Source: Rickettsiales bacterium (GTDB taxonomy: Bacteria; Pseudomonadota; Alphaproteobacteria; Rickettsiales; UBA998). From it: a stretch of DNA of 6,087 bases. The stretch spans positions 1-6,087 of the forward strand of contig JAIEPI010000050.1 of assembly GCA_019749855.1 (NCBI GenBank). Direction: 5' to 3'. Position 1 is the first letter of the stretch. Every line of letters starts with the position of its first letter. Under the pieces are notes generated by a model. The model was given only the letters and a program-made list of their open reading frames with translations. It ran no database searches and was not told the DNA's origin. This document shows positions 1 to 5,381 of this stretch, in pieces. A program made the position numbers and the translations under genes.

Positions 1-311
1 ATTATCAAAAACTTAAAGATGGTGCTGCCGCCTTATTGGCCAATAATGAAGAGGTGAATGAAAAATTGCATCACGCCATCACCGTGAGTCAGGACGCGTC
101 AAATAAAGCCATCGCGCATCTAAATGAGGAAATCACGAGACAACTAAACACAACCGATATGCGTTTTCGCCGCAGGGTCAGCCCGCAGGAAGCGCATCAC
201 GCAACCCTGCTTCCATCAGCCTTGGCGGCGGTTGTTAATGAAAATATGGACAAGATTCAGCCAAAAGAGTTTCAGGCCATCTTGCAAAAAAGAGGTCAGG
301 AAATGGAGTAA
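1..311 (+). CDS. Unrecognised protein, C-terminal part (5' end outside window)
   Basis: The reading frame is open from the left edge (first whole codon at base 3) to the TAA at 309-311, giving 102 visible codons plus the stop. A TTG at 36 could be taken as a start, but the frame stays open upstream with plausible protein (YQKLKDGAAALLANNEE), so this is best read as a gene truncated by the window edge. The visible part is hydrophilic and probably helical, with many Glu, Asn, Gln and Ala, a short basic patch (RFRRR) near the middle, and the tail EFQAILQKRGQEME. No cysteine, membrane segment, signal peptide or known catalytic motif is visible. It lies 71 bases upstream of rpiB on the same strand, so cotranscription is possible. 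I do not recognise the family and assign no function. Confidence 0.6.
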   Translation, partial: YQKLKDGAAALLANNEEVNEKLHHAITVSQDASNKAIAHLNEEITRQLNTTDMRFRRRVSPQEAHHATLLPSALAAVVNENMDKIQPKEFQAILQKRGQEME

Positions 312-382
312 TTTTACTGACATTGCCGTAAAATGCTCAGGTTTGGCTTGCAGAGCAAGTATGAAGATGGCACAACAGCCCT

Positions 383-814
383 ATGAAAATCGTTGCATTT
401 GCCTCAGATCACGCGGGATTTGGCCTCAAACAGCAATTGCTGTCAGAGTTGAGTAGTTTCGGAGAATTTCGTGCGCTTGATCTGGGTACGAATTCAGAAG
501 AATCAGTTGATTATCCTGATTTTGCCGGTAAGGCAGCTCATGCGGTGCTCGATGGCGCTGCCGATTTCGGGGTTATCCTGTGTGGCTCCGGCATCGGGAT
601 CAGTATCGCCGCCAATCGCCATGCGGGGATTCGAGCTGCGCTGTGTATGGACGCCACCATGGCACGATTAGCGCGTGAACATAATGATGCCAACATGTTG
701 GCGATGGGTGCGCGCATGATTGGTTTTGAGACAGCAAAAGATTGTCTTCGAGTGTTTTTGAACACCGACTTTGCTGCAGGGCGTCACAGTCAAAGGGTCA
801 CCAAACTCGGCTAA
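383..814 (+). CDS. rpiB: Ribose-5-phosphate isomerase B
   Basis: The protein (143 aa, the usual length for RpiB) interconverts ribose 5-phosphate and ribulose 5-phosphate in the cytosolic non-oxidative pentose phosphate pathway. Visible family motifs are the N-terminal ASDHAG with Asp9 and His10, DYPDFA at 43-48, the CGSGIGISIAANR loop at 67-79 with the catalytic-base Cys67, HNDAN at 100-104 with the active-site His100, and a C-terminal FAAGRHSQRV stretch of phosphate-binding type. Ser69 stands where E. coli RpiB has Thr, a common variant. The start is the ATG at 383, because the SDHAG strand must lie within the first ten residues; the ribosome binding site is weak (AAGATGG around 363-369). 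In alphaproteobacteria rpiB commonly precedes glyA, as here. RpiB and LacAB-like sugar isomerases share this fold, but the genome context favours RpiB. Confidence 0.95.
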   Translation: MKIVAFASDHAGFGLKQQLLSELSSFGEFRALDLGTNSEESVDYPDFAGKAAHAVLDGAADFGVILCGSGIGISIAANRHAGIRAALCMDATMARLAREHNDANMLAMGARMIGFETAKDCLRVFLNTDFAAGRHSQRVTKLG

Positions 815-837
815 AACGCCACAGTCTTACATATAAA

Positions 838-863
838 GGGTGTGTATAGCCTCCACAACACCC
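838..863 (+). other. Possible hairpin in the rpiB-glyA spacer
   Basis: GGGTGT at 838-843 pairs with ACACCC at 858-863. The stem can be extended by two more pairs if A857 is bulged. It lies 24 bases after the rpiB stop and is not followed by a T-run, so it is not a clear terminator. It could be a processing or attenuation element, or chance. No riboswitch consensus that I know is recognisable. Confidence 0.25.
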
Positions 864-871
864 CAAATCTT

Positions 872-889
872 GAGAGAATTCTCTCTTTT
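872..889 (+). other. 14-bp perfect palindrome followed by four Ts, upstream of glyA
   Basis: GAGAGAATTCTCTC (872-885) is a perfect palindrome and is followed immediately by TTTT (886-889). As RNA it can form a 5-bp GAGAG/CTCTC stem with an AATT loop and a short U-run, which resembles a weak intrinsic terminator or attenuator between rpiB and glyA. As DNA it could equally be an operator for a dimeric regulator. The stem is short and only moderately GC-rich, so strong termination is unlikely. Confidence 0.3.
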
Positions 890-922
890 CATTAACCAGT
901 GAGGCTTAAAGGTAGCGTCAGC

Positions 923-2281
923 ATGCTCGCAATGAAAAAAGATTCCCCCGCACAACGCATCCGCATGGATGGTTTTTTTGAATCAACACTGGCCGAGCGT
1001 GATCCGGAGATTGCGGCGGCGATCAAGCATGAGCTGGGCCGTCAGAAGCATCAAATCGAATTGATTGCTTCGGAAAATATCACCAGCCGCGCCGTGATGG
1101 AGGCGCAAGGCTCCGTGATGACCAATAAATATGCGGAAGGGTACCCGGGTAAGCGTTATTACGGTGGCTGCGAGTATGTGGATGTTGCGGAGGAATTAGC
1201 CATCCGGCGCGCCTGTCAGCTCTTTGATTGTGGCTTTGCGAACGTACAGCCCAATTCAGGTTCACAGGCGAATCAGGCTGTTTTTACGGCATTGTTGCAA
1301 CCAGGAGATACGATTCTGGGTCAGTCGCTGGCGGCGGGCGGTCATTTGACACATGGTGCGGCGCCGAATCAGTCTGGCAAGTGGTTTCATGCGGTGCAAT
1401 ATGGCGTGCGTGAATCAGATGCGCTCATTGATTATGATCAAATCGAGGCCTTGGCACGCGAGCACTCACCCAAAATGATTATTGCGGGGTTCTCTGCTTA
1501 CCCACGGGTAATTGACTGGGCAAGAATTCGCAAAATCGCTGATGCCGTTGGGGCTTGGTTTCTGGTGGATATGGCGCATGTGGCCGGCTTGGTTGCCGCC
1601 GGATCTTACCCCAGCCCGCTGCCGCACGCGCACATTGTCACAACCACAACCCATAAAACTCTGCGCGGCCCGCGCGGTGGTATGATCCTATCCGCAGTGC
1701 CCGAGCTCGTGGTGCGCCAAACGCCCTCCGGCAAGGATGTCACGCTGGGACAAGCCATTAATTCTGCTGTGTTTCCGGGCATCCAGGGTGGGCCACTCAT
1801 GCACGTCATCGCGGCAAAAGCGGTGGCTTACGCTGAAGCGCTCGACCCCTCGTTCAAGCTCTATGGTCAGCAAATTGTTGCCAATGCGCAGGCGCTGGCA
1901 GAGGTGTTGATGCAGCGCGGCCTGCATATCGTCAGTGGTGGCACGGATAATCACATTGTGCTGGTCGATCTGCGCCCGAAAAACGTCACCGGTATGGCCA
2001 CGGAACAAAGCATGGAGCGCGCCGGTTTAACCTGCAATAAAAACGCCATCCCGTTTGATCCACAACCCCCTGCTGTGACCTCAGGTGTGCGTCTGGGGAC
2101 GCCGGCTGGAACCACTCGTGGATTTGGCGAAGCAGAGTTCCGCCAGATTGGTGAGCTTATTGCCGATGTGGTGGATGGACTGGCCGTTGATCCGCAGAAT
2201 AATTCAGCCGTTGAGTCTGCCGTGCGCGCTAAGGTAGAGGCGTTGTGCGAGCGCTTCCCGATTTATCCCTTCCATACCTAG
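923..2281 (+). CDS. glyA: Serine hydroxymethyltransferase
   Basis: This cytosolic PLP enzyme converts serine and tetrahydrofolate to glycine and 5,10-methylenetetrahydrofolate, the main source of one-carbon units. From the ATG at 923 it is 452 aa, slightly long for bacterial GlyA because of an N-terminal tail before FFESTLAERDPEI. Visible motifs are IELIASEN (about 45-52), the substrate loop TNKYAEGYPGKRYYGG (about 67-82), SLAAGGHLTHGA, LVDMAHVAG with the PLP-contacting Asp216 and His219, the Schiff-base Lys245 in TTTTHKTLRGPRGG, and GVRLGTPAGTTRGF with the carboxylate-binding Arg near the C-terminus. The start at 923 is preferred because AAAGG at 908-912 is a usable ribosome binding site; a GTG at 899 is open but lacks one, and ATGs at 932 and 965 are also possible. 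It lies 108 bases after rpiB and 10 bases before nrdR. Confidence 0.95.
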   Translation: MLAMKKDSPAQRIRMDGFFESTLAERDPEIAAAIKHELGRQKHQIELIASENITSRAVMEAQGSVMTNKYAEGYPGKRYYGGCEYVDVAEELAIRRACQLFDCGFANVQPNSGSQANQAVFTALLQPGDTILGQSLAAGGHLTHGAAPNQSGKWFHAVQYGVRESDALIDYDQIEALAREHSPKMIIAGFSAYPRVIDWARIRKIADAVGAWFLVDMAHVAGLVAAGSYPSPLPHAHIVTTTTHKTLRGPRGGMILSAVPELVVRQTPSGKDVTLGQAINSAVFPGIQGGPLMHVIAAKAVAYAEALDPSFKLYGQQIVANAQALAEVLMQRGLHIVSGGTDNHIVLVDLRPKNVTGMATEQSMERAGLTCNKNAIPFDPQPPAVTSGVRLGTPAGTTRGFGEAEFRQIGELIADVVDGLAVDPQNNSAVESAVRAKVEALCERFPIYPFHT

Positions 2282-2291
2282 ATGAGGTGCT

Positions 2292-2753
2292 ATGCGCTGT
2301 CCGTTCTGTGGCCATCCTGATACGCAAGTGAAAGACTCAAGGCCAAGCGAGGATGGCGCCACCATTCGTCGTCGCAGGCATTGTCCGGAATGTGAATCGC
2401 GCTTTACGACATTTGAGCGAATTCAACTGCGTGAATTGACGGTGCTCAAACGCAATGGAGAGCGTCGTACCTTTGATCGTGATAAGATTGAGCGTTCAAT
2501 GTCGATTGCCCTGCGTAAGCGTCAGGTGGATCTTGATCTGGTGGAGCAAGAAATTAATGCGATCGTTAAGGCACTGGAGACCTCTGGCGAAACAGAGATC
2601 GAGGTGACGTTGATTGGTGAGCGGGTGATGGAGGCGCTTAAACGACTCGATCCTGTCGCCTATATTCGCTATGCCTCCGTCTATCGTGATTTCCGCGAAG
2701 CTAAAGACTTTGAGCAGTTTGTCGAACAAATAAACTCCGCGACGCCGCGTTAG
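2292..2753 (+). CDS. nrdR: Transcriptional repressor NrdR
   Basis: NrdR (153 aa, typical length) is a nucleotide-sensing repressor that binds NrdR boxes at ribonucleotide reductase promoters. The N-terminal zinc ribbon is complete: Cys3 and Cys6 (RCPFCG), then Cys31 and Cys34 (HCPEC), with the basic stretch RRRR at 26-29 and the typical SRFTTFERIQL after it. An ATP-cone follows from about residue 48 (LTVLKRNGERRTFDRDKI) to the conserved YIRYASVYRDF near 123-133. The ATG at 2292 follows GAGG at 2284-2287, and the gene starts 10 bases after the glyA stop, so the two are probably translated from one message. The glyA-nrdR pairing is usual in alphaproteobacteria. No NrdR-box-like palindrome is seen in this window, so its targets lie elsewhere. 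Confidence 0.96.
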   Translation: MRCPFCGHPDTQVKDSRPSEDGATIRRRRHCPECESRFTTFERIQLRELTVLKRNGERRTFDRDKIERSMSIALRKRQVDLDLVEQEINAIVKALETSGETEIEVTLIGERVMEALKRLDPVAYIRYASVYRDFREAKDFEQFVEQINSATPR

Positions 2754-2791
2754 TAACTGATTTCTATAGATTGGTATGCATCTTGCAAACT

Positions 2792-2815
2792 TGGGTTAGG
2801 CGATGGCCTGACCCA
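2792..2815 (+). other. 10-bp stem with 4-base loop upstream of the 206-codon gene
   Basis: TGGGTTAGGC (2792-2801) and GCCTGACCCA (2806-2815) form a continuous 10-bp stem with one G-U wobble (2797 with 2810) around the loop GATG. It lies between the nrdR stop and the ribosome binding site of the next gene, ending 8 bases before AAGGAG. There is no T-run after it, so it is not a standard intrinsic terminator. A role in mRNA processing or stability, attenuation, or repressor binding is possible. The structure is clear; its function is inference. Confidence 0.45.
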
Positions 2816-2823
2816 TTCCATGC

Positions 2824-2829
2824 AAGGAG
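2824..2829 (+). promoter_or_regulatory. Strong ribosome binding site deciding the start at 2836
   Basis: AAGGAG lies 6 bases before the ATG at 2836. It is the best Shine-Dalgarno match in the window and supports translation from the first ATG. A second GGAG at 2902-2905, 8 bases before an in-frame ATG at 2914, offers an alternative shorter start. Confidence 0.7.
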
Positions 2830-2835
2830 CATTCT

Positions 2836-3456
2836 ATGCTGTCTTTCCTCTCGTTATCTTCATTTGTGACCCCATCATCTTCCCGCAGGACATTGTCTGA
2901 TGGAGAATTTGATATGCAGCAGGCACAATCCTCTCTTTGGCAATCCCTGAAACAATACGGCTTTTCTGAGGATGTCATCACGCAAAGTAATGCAGTGCTG
3001 GATCCGCGGCGATGGCAGGAAGCCAGCCGAAAATTAGGTGAAGCGATCTCGTACATCGATCATACGCATGATGCGGCGCAGGGTATGGCGATGTCACGAC
3101 AAAGCGGCAGCAGCTTCTTTGTGGATATCATGCAACAATTTTGCGAGAGTCTGTTAGCTGAAATTGAGGCGTTAAGTCAGATTGAGCGCGCGCTCCCTGA
3201 GCTGCATCGCAGTCTTGGGCAGCAGGAAATGTTCCCCGTGATGCAGCATGTCACTCAGGCCACCATTCATGCGGCTGAGAAACTAATGATGCAATATCAC
3301 GCCCTGATTCCGGCGCGTCTGAGTGAGTTTCGCCGTTGGGCAGAGGCCTATGCGTTGTTGCCCGATGCACGCGCCTTCTTCTTTGATTATACAAAAATTC
3401 GTGATGGGCAGGGTCTGTCTCTCGATGCCTTGTTTATCAGGTTCAGCGTGGTTTAA
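2836..3456 (+). CDS. Hypothetical helical protein of 206 aa, family not recognised
   Basis: The gene encodes 206 residues. The N-terminal ~26 residues are Ser-rich and partly hydrophobic (MLSFLSLSSFVTPSSS), then polar (RRTLSDGEFD). From Met27 the protein looks like a soluble all-helical domain, with QQAQSSLWQSLKQYGF, a Gln/Met/His-rich middle (QQEMFPVMQHVTQATIHAAEK), an aromatic stretch (FRRWAEAYALL, ARAFFFDYTKI) and a hydrophobic end (LDALFIRFSVV). The first segment has no positive charges before its hydrophobic run and is not a convincing signal peptide. There are no zinc-binding cysteines or nucleotide-binding motifs. Two starts have ribosome binding sites: ATG 2836 (AAGGAG) and ATG 2914 (GGAG), the latter giving 180 aa. 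The gene is 82 bases after nrdR, behind a hairpin, and converges on thiL. The coding frame is well supported by its length, start signal and lack of a rival; the function is unknown. Confidence 0.75.
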   Translation: MLSFLSLSSFVTPSSSRRTLSDGEFDMQQAQSSLWQSLKQYGFSEDVITQSNAVLDPRRWQEASRKLGEAISYIDHTHDAAQGMAMSRQSGSSFFVDIMQQFCESLLAEIEALSQIERALPELHRSLGQQEMFPVMQHVTQATIHAAEKLMMQYHALIPARLSEFRRWAEAYALLPDARAFFFDYTKIRDGQGLSLDALFIRFSVV

Positions 3457-3462
3457 CGCTAC

Positions 3463-3481
3463 AGAAACGCAATAGAAACGC
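3463..3481 (+). repeat. Short direct repeat in the convergent spacer
   Basis: AGAAACGC occurs at 3463-3470 and again at 3474-3481, an 11-base spacing, between the two convergent genes. The spacer (3457-3498) has no GC-rich stem with a T-run on either strand. The only nearby stem is AGCGT (3445-3449) with ACGCT (3456-3460), which overlaps the stop codon of the upstream gene. Chance is a reasonable explanation. Confidence 0.25.
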
Positions 3482-3498
3482 CATCACGCAGCGCGAGG

Positions 3499-4422
3499 TT
3501 ATTCGTCAAAACGATGTTGATAACCGTGTAATGCGAAGGTCATCACGTCGCCTGTGTCATCCAGAATGGAAACGTCATGGCCGGCATGTACATGTCCGAT
3601 GCAGGTGATTGGGACGTCACGGGGAAATGAGGCATTGGCTGGGGCGGTAAACAGCAACTCGTAGTCATCACCACCGGTGAGCGCTTCCTGCAGGCTGAAT
3701 TCACCGTTTGCAATCGCTTCTTGAGTGACGGGGCAGAGTGGAATACGCGATGCCTGAATGGTGAGCCCTACCTTGCTGGCACGCGCCAGATGGGCGGCGT
3801 CTTGGAGAAGTCCGTCTGAAACATCCATCGCCGCCGACGCGATGCCACGTAGCGCTTGTCCTAACGTGACGCGGGGTTGTGGTAGCAAATATCGTGCATG
3901 GGCCGCTGATTGTTGATGTTTCAAACCCAGCGCTGAGGTGCCAATGGTGCCTGAAACATAGAGGCCGTCCCCCGCCTTGGCACCACTTCGCAGCAAAGCG
4001 CCGCCCGTTGGTACCCAACCAAGTGCGGTGATGCTGATGCTTAAGGCGCCGGTGGTACGAGTGGTGTCGCCGCCCATCAGACGGATGCCATATGCCTGCT
4101 GATCACTCTCCAGCCCCGCGCAAAAGTCTCTCAGCCATGCCTCGCTGGTGTTTTTGGGCAATCCGAGGCAGAGAAAATAGCTGTAAGGCTCCGCGCCCAT
4201 GGCAGCGAGATCAGACAGATTCACTCGCAGGGCTTTTTGAGCAATGGAGTGTGGCGGATCATGTGAAAAGAAATGCACGTTTGCATGCAGCATGTCGCTG
4301 GTGACAACTAGCCGTTGATGTAAACGGGCCTCCAGTAGCGCCGCATCATCGGACAATTGCAATGACTCGGCGCCTGCGGCCAGTGGGCGGAAGAAAGTGG
4401 CAATGAGGTCAAATTCATCCAT
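3499..4422 (-). CDS. thiL: Thiamine-monophosphate kinase
   Basis: ThiL (307 aa, near usual length) phosphorylates thiamine monophosphate to thiamine pyrophosphate with ATP, the last step of cofactor synthesis. It is a member of the PurM-like ATP-binding superfamily. Visible motifs are FDLIATFFRPLA at the N-terminus, the metal-binding SDDAALL (Asp25, Asp26), VVTSDML (Asp43), ALRVNLSDLAAMGA with Asp71, GGDTTR at 117-122, RSGAKAGDGLYVSGTIG, AMDVSDGLL with Asp199 and Asp202, and TGGDDYELLFTAP from 248. Ser24 replaces the usual Gly of GDD, and Ala47 stands where many homologues have Glu in the VEGVHF segment. The ATG at 4422 has no clear Shine-Dalgarno sequence; a 10-bp palindrome (TGGTGCACCA, 4423-4432) lies directly before it. 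It is last in the ribB-ribH-nusB-thiL run, 36 bases after nusB, and thiL next to nusB is a common arrangement. Confidence 0.94.
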   Translation of the reverse strand: MDEFDLIATFFRPLAAGAESLQLSDDAALLEARLHQRLVVTSDMLHANVHFFSHDPPHSIAQKALRVNLSDLAAMGAEPYSYFLCLGLPKNTSEAWLRDFCAGLESDQQAYGIRLMGGDTTRTTGALSISITALGWVPTGGALLRSGAKAGDGLYVSGTIGTSALGLKHQQSAAHARYLLPQPRVTLGQALRGIASAAMDVSDGLLQDAAHLARASKVGLTIQASRIPLCPVTQEAIANGEFSLQEALTGGDDYELLFTAPANASFPRDVPITCIGHVHAGHDVSILDDTGDVMTFALHGYQHRFDE

Positions 4423-4458
4423 TGGTGCACCATGAGGAAAACGGCAAACTTCGTGCGT

Positions 4459-4944
4459 TTATGAGGGGATTGAAGCCTCGCGTAATGCTTTAGCGGCTTC
4501 TTGTAATGCGCCGTTCACAAAACCGACCTCCTGATCATCAAAGAAGCTGGTGGCCAATGTCACATACTGATCGAGCAAGATGCCTGTTTTGAGTTGCGGA
4601 TGATAGAGCAGTTCATAGGCGGCACATCGGAATAAAGCGCGCATCACATCGGGCATGCGGTGGCCGCTCCAGCGTGTGCCTAAAATCTCCGCCAGTTTGC
4701 GGTCAATTTCCACTTTTTGCTCGATGGCTCCCGTCACAATGCCGCGAAGCAACTTGGCATCGGGTGCAATATCAAGAGGCTCGAGTTCCTCCAGCATCCC
4801 TTCTTCTTCCGCTTCAATGCCCAGACGCGCGACAATGAGCTGATCGGCGTTTAGCTCTGTGGCATATTCATGCTGATACAGACATTGTACGGCGGCCATG
4901 CGTGCCGCACTTTTCTTCATCAGCGAGGGGTTAGGGCGCGTCAT
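4459..4944 (-). CDS. nusB: Transcription antitermination protein NusB
   Basis: NusB (161 aa) binds boxA RNA with NusE (ribosomal protein S10) and takes part in antitermination complexes on rRNA operons. It is an all-helical RNA-binding protein. The signature is KKSAARMAAVQCLYQHEYA near the N-terminus (alphaproteobacterial NusB proteins have an RxAARLAAVQALYQ-like motif), LLRGIVTGAIEQKVEIDRKL in the middle, and MRALFRCAAYELL followed by ILLDQYVTLATSFFDDQEVGFVNGAL in the C-terminal half. The segment ILLDQYV replaces the more usual VINEYV. The ATG at 4944 overlaps the ribH stop as ATGA, which indicates translational coupling; an internal ATG eight codons later is possible but has no better ribosome binding site. 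Confidence 0.95.
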   Translation of the reverse strand: MTRPNPSLMKKSAARMAAVQCLYQHEYATELNADQLIVARLGIEAEEEGMLEELEPLDIAPDAKLLRGIVTGAIEQKVEIDRKLAEILGTRWSGHRMPDVMRALFRCAAYELLYHPQLKTGILLDQYVTLATSFFDDQEVGFVNGALQEAAKALREASIPS

Positions 4945-5378
4945 GGTGCTTTATCGTCGAGGGTAAAATGATGCGCCAGATCGATCATACGTATGGCAGC
5001 CAACGCCGCTTCCGCACCCTTGTTTTTTTGCTCAGGATCAGCGCGCGCCCAAGCCTGTGCGTCATCTTCACAGGTGAGGATGCCATTGCCAATGGCCATG
5101 CCAAAATCGGTGGCCAGCATCATCAGGCCGCGCGCACTTTCATTGGCGACCACTTCAAAATGATAGGTTTCACCACGAATCACGCAGCCAAGTGCGACAT
5201 AGCCGTCATAGCGATCACTCTCCATCGCCAGTCGAATCGCCAGCGGTATCTCGAGGGCGCCTGGAACCTCAATGATGTCATATGTGGCGCCCTTTTCAGC
5301 GCACACGGCTTTGGCACCCGCGACCAGCCCATCGGCATGCTTGCGATAAAACGGAGCAACCACAAACAGCAAATGCAT
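4941..5378 (-). CDS. ribH: 6,7-dimethyl-8-ribityllumazine synthase
   Basis: RibH condenses 5-amino-6-ribitylaminouracil with 3,4-dihydroxy-2-butanone 4-phosphate to form the riboflavin precursor lumazine, usually as a pentamer or icosahedral shell. The protein is 145 aa from the ATG at 5378; a TTG one codon earlier (5381) is also open, but the ATG with GAAGAG at 5388-5393 is preferred. Visible motifs are LLFVVAPFYRKHADGL with the substrate-stacking Phe, EVPGALEIPLA, ALGCVIRGETYHFEVVANE with the catalytic His, GNGILTCEDDAQAWARAD, and NKGAEAALAAIRMI near the C-terminus. The short N-terminus and GETYHFE/QAWARAD wording resemble alphaproteobacterial RibH. It begins 3 bases after the ribB stop and its own stop overlaps the nusB start (ATGA), so all three are tightly coupled. 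Confidence 0.95.
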   Translation of the reverse strand: MHLLFVVAPFYRKHADGLVAGAKAVCAEKGATYDIIEVPGALEIPLAIRLAMESDRYDGYVALGCVIRGETYHFEVVANESARGLMMLATDFGMAIGNGILTCEDDAQAWARADPEQKNKGAEAALAAIRMIDLAHHFTLDDKAP

Positions 5379-5381
5379 CAA

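Noticed and set aside
347..359. CTTGC-AGA-GCAAG hairpin upstream of rpiB
   Set aside because: The 5-bp stem with a 3-base loop and no T-run is too small to separate from chance.
838..889. Glycine, SAM or tetrahydrofolate riboswitch upstream of glyA
   Set aside because: The leader is short and I see none of the conserved core sequences of these riboswitches, only simple dyads.
1688..2008. 106-codon open frame antisense to glyA
   Set aside because: It lies wholly inside the conserved glyA coding region, and its product is compositionally like a reverse-frame shadow.
2754..2835. Sigma-70 promoter for the 206-codon gene (TGGTATGCAT-like extended -10)
   Set aside because: The -10 match is poor and no -35 element lies at the right distance, so it is not listed as a feature.
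2796..3056. 86-codon open frame on the - strand over the start of the 206-codon gene
   Set aside because: The + strand frame is much longer and has a strong ribosome binding site; the antisense frame has neither advantage and ends inside the hairpin.
4423..4432. TGGTGCACCA palindrome before thiL as an operator
   Set aside because: A 10-bp palindrome is short enough to arise by chance and it lies inside an operon, so it is only mentioned under thiL.
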